Source of the DNA: CAYOMP01 sp964405075
Lineage (GTDB): Bacteria; Bacillota; Clostridia; Lachnospirales; Lachnospiraceae
Reading direction: 5' to 3'
Assembly: GCA_964405075.1 (NCBI GenBank)
Contig: CAYOMP010000097.1
Span: 1-10,742 of the forward strand
DNA length: 10,742 nucleotides
A program made the translations under genes and the position numbers. Below the pieces are notes generated by a model that saw only the letters and a program-made list of their open reading frames with translations, was not told the DNA's origin and did no database searches. This document shows, in pieces, positions 7,521-10,742 of this stretch. Numbering within the stretch: the stretch's first letter is position 1; the number at the start of each line of letters is the position of its first letter.

Positions 7521-8134
7521 CTAATTATCAAATGGATTTTCCACACAAGCCTTGCAAACACCGTAATATCCACGAACCTTTCTTCCGCCATATCTGGTTA
7601 CATTCTTATTGTAATTCAGCCCATATCTACCACCAATTTCTTTTACTTTATTGGAAAAAGACTTCTCTGATCGTTGTTTCTTAACGATATAATCTGCCTT
7701 TTCGAAATAGCTTGCTCTGCCATAGACCGGCTCCATGTCGATATCCAGCCCATGTCTGGCACTGATTTTCAGAAACAACTTTCTGCACTCCGCATCAAAG
7801 ACCATCTTGCGATTATTGTACTTGCTCTTTTTCTTAGTCGGGTCAGCCAATTCAAATTCCAACTCCTCTAGTGCTTTTTCCTGTTGCATTCCATCCCCAA
7901 CAGACTATAGCCTTGATAACAGTCCCAGTAGATATTTCGCTTTGCACTCTCCACTTCAATATGCCCGGAATTGCTCACATCAAAATTTCTGTCGTTATGC
8001 TTTACGTTATAAGCACCGAATTTCCCGGCACGACCATTATGCCTTGTTGCTTTTATTCCTCCTGATATCTGAATTTTTGCAATAAAAAAGGAACTGATTT
8101 TACTCAATTCCTTTCGTGTTGCCTTAACCGGCAT
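7521..8134 (-). pseudogene. MobV-like (Pre/Mob) relaxase, internally deleted and frameshifted
   Basis: Two overlapping fragments in different frames. The upstream one (8134-7868) runs from MPVKATRKELSK through KATRHNGRAGKFGAYNVKHNDRNFD to NIYWDCYQGYSLLG, matching the start of Lachnospiraceae plasmid-recombination/mobilization proteins as I know them, including the N-terminal H-N-x-R box. The downstream one (from 7889) resumes at QQEKALEELEFELADPTKKKSKYNNRKMVF, which in such proteins lies well past the catalytic H-x-D-E-x-x-P-H-x-H box. So roughly 100 or more residues, including that metal-binding core, were deleted near 7885, leaving a frame mismatch. The last about 40 residues (from about 7650 down to 7521, with VTRYGGRKVRGYYGVC) do not fit the coiled-coil tail I expect and may be fused foreign sequence. 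The family call rests on recognition, not on a search. The product cannot nick DNA. Confidence 0.68.
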
Positions 8135-8152
8135 GATTCAATTTTCTTTTTT

Positions 8153-8280
8153 CGGCGGAGCCGCTATCTTAAACCTGCGATTTTTTCGCCAGGTAATACC
8201 CAGTACTTAGTGGCGAGCCGCAACTAACCGGGCAATGGTTGCACCCTTGACCTGCTAATGGGCTTCGCCCTTAACCCGAG
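8153..8280. other. GC-rich hairpin cluster upstream of mob, possible relict oriT
   Basis: About 55% GC by my count (71 of 128), well above the surrounding DNA. It contains CGGC-GGA-GCCG (8153-8163), ACCT-GCGA (8173-8180) paired with TCGC-C-AGGT (8186-8194) with one bulge, an imperfect GGGCAA/TTGC-CCC region around 8230-8245, and GGGC-TTC-GCCC (8260-8270). No frame looks coding. It lies directly upstream of the relaxase start, where MobV-type elements carry their transfer origin. Function is inferred from position and structure only. Confidence 0.45.
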
Positions 8281-8512
8281 TGACATATCCTTTCTTAATT
8301 CTACTTTTGTTATAATCATAACATCTTGAACGTTCTCGAAAAACTTGAAGCTGTCGGGTTCTTTACATAGATAAAATATCGATTTTGTGTGCTATAACAT
8401 TGAGTTATTGAACTGAAATTTGTCATTCTGCTTTTTTACAGAATATTTCTTTTGAGAAAGCAATCTGTTCAAATAACTTGTAAATTTTTTCATCCGAATT
8501 ATAAATAGATAA
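8281..8512. other. Non-coding interval between element remnant and MFS gene
   Basis: No gene is visible. It holds a perfect inverted repeat TGTTAT/ATAACA around 8308-8323. This repeat gives an extended -10-like TGnTATRAT on both strands, so the minus-strand version could have driven mob. It also holds a palindrome GAACGTTC near 8330 and a weak 6-bp stem (8425-8430 with 8439-8444). I see no strong terminator for the MFS transcript here. Confidence 0.4.
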
Positions 8513-9697
8513 CTATTCTTTATATCTCTTTCTTATCGCTAACACGCATACTACCAGACCAATTGGAAATCCAATTCCTGCAAGGACACCTACCTGCAAG
8601 TTATCTCCTGCCCACTGAGATACATTGCCTATAATCGCAGGTCCAACAGCACCACCCAAATCTCCAGCTAATGCAAGTAGTGCAAACATCGCAGTGCCGC
8701 CTCTTGGGATTACTTTTGAAGATATACTAATGGATCCAGGCCACATAATACCGACAGAAAATCCACAAACAGCACATCCTAACAAACCCATGATAGGAAT
8801 ATTTGCCAAACCAGCCAATAGATAGCACCCCAAGCAAAGTATACCTGAAGCAATCATAAAGATTGACAAATCAACCTTCCCTCCAAATTTCCCATAAAGT
8901 GTTCGACTAATACCCATACATACAGAAAATCCACACGGTCCTGCCAAATCGCCCACCGTTTTTGATACATTTAATGCGGATTCTGCGAAAGCCGAAGCCC
9001 ACTGCAGCATTGCTACTTCAGAAGAGCCTGCACAAACCATTAACGCGATAAATAACCAAAAAAACTTTGATTTAAGCAATTGACCCATCGTCATGCTTTC
9101 TCCTTCATCCAAGAGATTTTCAATCGGACAGGTTACAAAATTGTAAATATTATAGAGTGGTATCAAAGTCCAAAGTAGTACAAGTATTTTCCAGTTCCCC
9201 AATCCAAAGCATGTAAAGAATAATGTTGAAATAAGAATAACGCCTACAGAACCCCAACAATAAAATGAATGAAGCATACTCATCATGACATCTTTATTCT
9301 CAAACGGACACGCTTCAATAATTGGGCTTGCTAACACCTCTATCAAACCACTTCCTATAGCATATATGATGACACAGATAAGAATTCCAACAAATGGAGA
9401 GGACATAATGTCCGGTAATATTGCCAGAGATGCAAGTCCTACTCCGCAAGTTATTTCTGCAACAATAATACAAGGTCGGTAACCTATTTTATCCACTACC
9501 TTTGCACAAATAAAATCCACAACTAGCTGTGTAAAAAAGAACGTCGTCGAAATGAATGCCAAATTTCCAAAGGATATTCTGTAGTTTTCATGGAATACCA
9601 TGAACAGTAATGGAACAAAATTGGCACAAATTGCTTGTGTAACAAAACCTAGATAACATGCCAATAATGTTTTCCTATATTTTTTCGTTGTTTGCAT
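8513..9697 (-). CDS. MFS transporter, probably sugar or sugar-derivative uptake
   Basis: A 394-residue, very hydrophobic protein with about 12 predicted membrane helices in two halves, joined by a cytoplasmic loop near residues 195-205 (CPIENLLDEGESMTM). The helix 2-3 loop carries D69-K-I-G72-Y-R74, a form of the major facilitator motif A. It resembles the sugar-type MFS carriers found next to carbohydrate genes, but the substrate cannot be read from sequence. The start is the ATG at 9697, one base after the stop of the DUF1349 gene. GGAGA (9706-9702), inside the end of that gene, is its ribosome binding site, so the two are translationally coupled. A TTG at 9709 is in frame but has no suitable site. 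Expression should follow the promoter near 10359 and the divergent AraC-type regulator. Confidence 0.88.
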   Translation of the reverse strand: MQTTKKYRKTLLACYLGFVTQAICANFVPLLFMVFHENYRISFGNLAFISTTFFFTQLVVDFICAKVVDKIGYRPCIIVAEITCGVGLASLAILPDIMSSPFVGILICVIIYAIGSGLIEVLASPIIEACPFENKDVMMSMLHSFYCWGSVGVILISTLFFTCFGLGNWKILVLLWTLIPLYNIYNFVTCPIENLLDEGESMTMGQLLKSKFFWLFIALMVCAGSSEVAMLQWASAFAESALNVSKTVGDLAGPCGFSVCMGISRTLYGKFGGKVDLSIFMIASGILCLGCYLLAGLANIPIMGLLGCAVCGFSVGIMWPGSISISSKVIPRGGTAMFALLALAGDLGGAVGPAIIGNVSQWAGDNLQVGVLAGIGFPIGLVVCVLAIRKRYKE

Positions 9698-9698
9698 A

Positions 9699-10304
9699 CT
9701 ATTCTCCAAATCGTATGTTTTTCACCGTAATTGGTTCAATGGATAAATGCTCATAAATTCTGTCGCCACCACTTCCTGTCGGTGCCTGTGCCAATAAACC
9801 TACTTTGATCCCATTACTTTCAGGCATAAGAAAATATCTCGTCATATGGAATTTTTCTCCATCTAATGAATAATGAAAAGAGAATGCTCTTCCAACGCGA
9901 CATACTTTTAGCCACAGGTAATTTTGTCCTTCAATATTACATCCATTTGCATCGTCCGATTCTCCGTTCTTTGTGACAACACTGACCGCTGCATGGGTTC
10001 CGAAATCTGTAAGTTCAAAACAGCATTTTGCCCAATTCTTCATATCCTGCATAACCATAATGGATGCAGAATCATAGGTTTCTTTAAATTTGTGTGAAAC
10101 CTTTACCTTAAGTACAAAATCGCCCTCAATTTCAGTGTAATAATATGGTGCATTGCACAAAGATTCTGGCAAAATTCCCTCTTCACTTATCGTTTCTCCG
10201 CCGCAGAAAAAATCTGTAAGTGCAGGTGCAGTTATTGTGATGTGGTCCTCTTCAAGTACTATTTTTCCCTCATTAATCCAATGAAAGTTCTCCTTATAAT
10301 TCAT
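9699..10304 (-). CDS. DUF1349 protein, concanavalin-like beta-sandwich
   Basis: A 201-residue soluble protein without signal peptide or membrane helix. Full-length DUF1349 features are visible: an early F-x-x-G-G-E segment (about 33-37), EGDFVLKVKV (59-68), the block MKNWAKCCFELTDFGTHAAVSVVT (about 87-110), then YLWLKVCRVG and FSFHYSLDGEKFHMTRYF (about 129-158). DUF1349 is predicted to adopt a lectin/glucanase-like fold. Members often sit in carbohydrate-use loci but their activity is unproven. It is the first gene of a two-gene operon with the MFS transporter and faces an AraC-family regulator. The start has a strong GGAGG five bases upstream. A role in handling the imported compound is inference from context. 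Confidence 0.85.
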   Translation of the reverse strand: MNYKENFHWINEGKIVLEEDHITITAPALTDFFCGGETISEEGILPESLCNAPYYYTEIEGDFVLKVKVSHKFKETYDSASIMVMQDMKNWAKCCFELTDFGTHAAVSVVTKNGESDDANGCNIEGQNYLWLKVCRVGRAFSFHYSLDGEKFHMTRYFLMPESNGIKVGLLAQAPTGSGGDRIYEHLSIEPITVKNIRFGE

Positions 10305-10358
10305 AATTACCTCCTAGCATATTTTTCCTATTTGTATTATTAATACTTTCGTTGTATA

Positions 10359-10387
10359 ATTATAGCACCATCTAATCTTATATTTAT
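10359..10387 (-). promoter_or_regulatory. Putative activator-dependent promoter of the DUF1349-MFS operon
   Basis: On the minus strand a perfect TATAAT (10364-10359) is preceded at 17 bp by ATAAAT (10387-10382), a very poor -35 box. Direct repeat 1 ends at 10391, abutting that -35 position, as expected for an AraC-type activator contacting polymerase. The leader to the ATG is about 48 bp. Confidence 0.55.
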
Positions 10388-10411
10388 AGAACAATGCACC
10401 CAAATTATATA
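10383..10411 (+). promoter_or_regulatory. Putative promoter of the AraC-type regulator gene
   Basis: TTTATA (10383-10388) and TATATA (10406-10411) are 17 bp apart, a moderate match to consensus. Direct repeat 1 fills the spacer and repeat 2 covers the expected start of transcription, so the regulator probably represses its own gene. The boxes are AT-rich and could be chance matches. Confidence 0.35.
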
Positions 10412-10425
10412 ACAATACACCCAAA
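10391..10425. repeat. Two 14-bp direct repeats, likely AraC-family operator
   Basis: ACAATGCACCCAAA (10391-10404) and ACAATACACCCAAA (10412-10425) differ at one base and are spaced 21 bp start to start, two helical turns. AraC-family dimers bind this kind of same-face direct repeat. The pair lies between the divergent promoters of the regulator and the DUF1349 operon. Confidence 0.65.
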
Positions 10426-10436
10426 GAAGGATTTTT

Positions 10437-10742
10437 ATGGCAATCTCAAAATGTATTTCATTATCTGTTGAAAACAAAATAGAAAAAAACTTTTCGGTTG
10501 CTGCTTTGCACGTCAATGAAACTGGATATCATGGCACATTGGAATTTCCTGTTTCTGTTTATCTGGATGATGTGTCACATAAATATGTAAATTGGCATTG
10601 GCATGAGGAATTTGAAATCGGATTTGTCACCGAAGGTTCTGTTGTTTTAGGTTGTGGAAATAGAAAATATCAAATGGAATGTGGCGATATTTTTTTTATC
10701 AACTCCAATGTATTACACTCTATGCATAAGAACAATACTTCC
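10437..10742 (+). CDS. AraC-family transcriptional regulator, N-terminal part (runs off the window)
   Basis: The first 102 codons of an open frame that reaches the window end without a stop. AGAAGGA at 10425-10431 is five bases before the ATG. The visible part is the sugar-sensing cupin domain: H54-W-H56-E-E-F-E-I is the typical entry of AraC-type regulators (usual form HxHxxxEI), followed by G-x-V, the ECGDIFFINSNVLHSM strand-turn (about 81-96) with its D-I-x-x-I/L-x-x-x-x-x-H pattern, as in many Lachnospiraceae AraC proteins. The two C-terminal helix-turn-helix motifs expected of the family lie beyond the window, so the call rests on the cupin half and on the divergent layout with a transport operon. 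The ligand is unknown, probably a sugar. Confidence 0.82.
   Translation, partial: MAISKCISLSVENKIEKNFSVAALHVNETGYHGTLEFPVSVYLDDVSHKYVNWHWHEEFEIGFVTEGSVVLGCGNRKYQMECGDIFFINSNVLHSMHKNNTS

Larger units (their letters stand above)
5950..8370 (-). mobile_element. Decayed integrative mobilizable element (Tn916-type int/xis, MobV-like mob)
   Basis: All recognisable genes in this interval are mobility functions read on the minus strand in the order mob, xis, int. This is the usual arrangement with int and xis at one end. Integrase and relaxase are both broken while the flanking host genes are intact. No conjugation machinery or cargo gene is present, so most of the original element was lost or it was always small. 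The ends are approximate. An imperfect 16-bp direct repeat at 5951-5966 and 8354-8369 is the only candidate I found for flanking sites, and it is weak. Confidence 0.65.

Noticed and set aside
7735..8085. Plus-strand frames over the relaxase remnant
   Set aside because: They oppose recognisable mob sequence and have low-complexity, shadow-like content.
8308..8370. Promoter-like and LexA-like sequences (TGTTATAATCATAACA, GAACGTTC)
   Set aside because: The palindrome GAACGTTC lacks the spacer of a Gram-positive LexA box. The -10-like repeat has no good -35 partner, so I kept it only as a remark on the interval.
9698..9709. TTG start at 9709 for the MFS transporter
   Set aside because: The ATG at 9697 has GGAGA at proper spacing, while the TTG overlaps that site and has none of its own.
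1..10742. CRISPR arrays, tRNA, rRNA, toxin-antitoxin or defence genes
   Set aside because: No regularly spaced repeats, no cloverleaf or rRNA-like stretch and no matching protein families seen on either strand.

Overview
The window reads as chromosomal DNA of a low-GC, Gram-positive anaerobe, most likely a gut Lachnospiraceae/Clostridia member. The support is AT-rich codon use, strong AGGAGG-type ribosome binding sites, a clostridial-type CsoR with an N-terminal Cys triplet, a DUF5050 protein, and a decayed mobile element whose integrase, excisionase and MobV-like relaxase resemble those of Lachnospiraceae. This placement rests on family recognition, not on any search.

Layout. (1) 86-1138 (+): a membrane-anchored DUF5050 beta-propeller-like protein, ending in a bidirectional terminator shared with the convergent copper operon. 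(2) 1196-4099 (-): a copper-efflux operon csoR-copA. A CsoR-type palindrome lies exactly between the -35 and -10 boxes. The P1B-1 ATPase carries a C-terminal CopZ-like domain that has its own internal ribosome binding site and start codon. (3) 4100-4402: non-coding, with several short inverted and direct repeats. (4) 4467-5855 (-): folC, encoding folylpolyglutamate/dihydrofolate synthase, with an unusual Asn- and Cys-rich insertion and its own terminator. (5) About 5950-8370 (-): remnant of an integrative mobilizable element. It holds a Tn916-type tyrosine integrase with three nonsense codons, a one-base deletion and loss of a catalytic His; a small intact excisionase; a MobV-like relaxase missing its catalytic core; and a GC-rich hairpin cluster upstream of the relaxase that may be an old oriT. 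(6) 8513-10304 (-): a DUF1349 protein and an MFS transporter, translationally coupled, facing a divergent AraC-family regulator (10437 to the window end, +) across a promoter region with two 14-bp direct repeats spaced 21 bp apart.

How the genes work together. csoR and copA form a self-contained copper-sensing and export unit. The DUF1349/MFS/AraC trio looks like an inducible carbohydrate-derivative uptake locus, substrate unknown. folC is housekeeping. The element sits between folC and the AraC-controlled locus, and by its lesions it can no longer move on its own.

I found no CRISPR array, tRNA, rRNA, toxin-antitoxin or defence system, and nothing that convincingly amounts to a new system. 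The most informative items are the CopA-CopZ fusion with an internal start, the operator inside the csoR promoter, the possible oriT and the AraC direct repeats.
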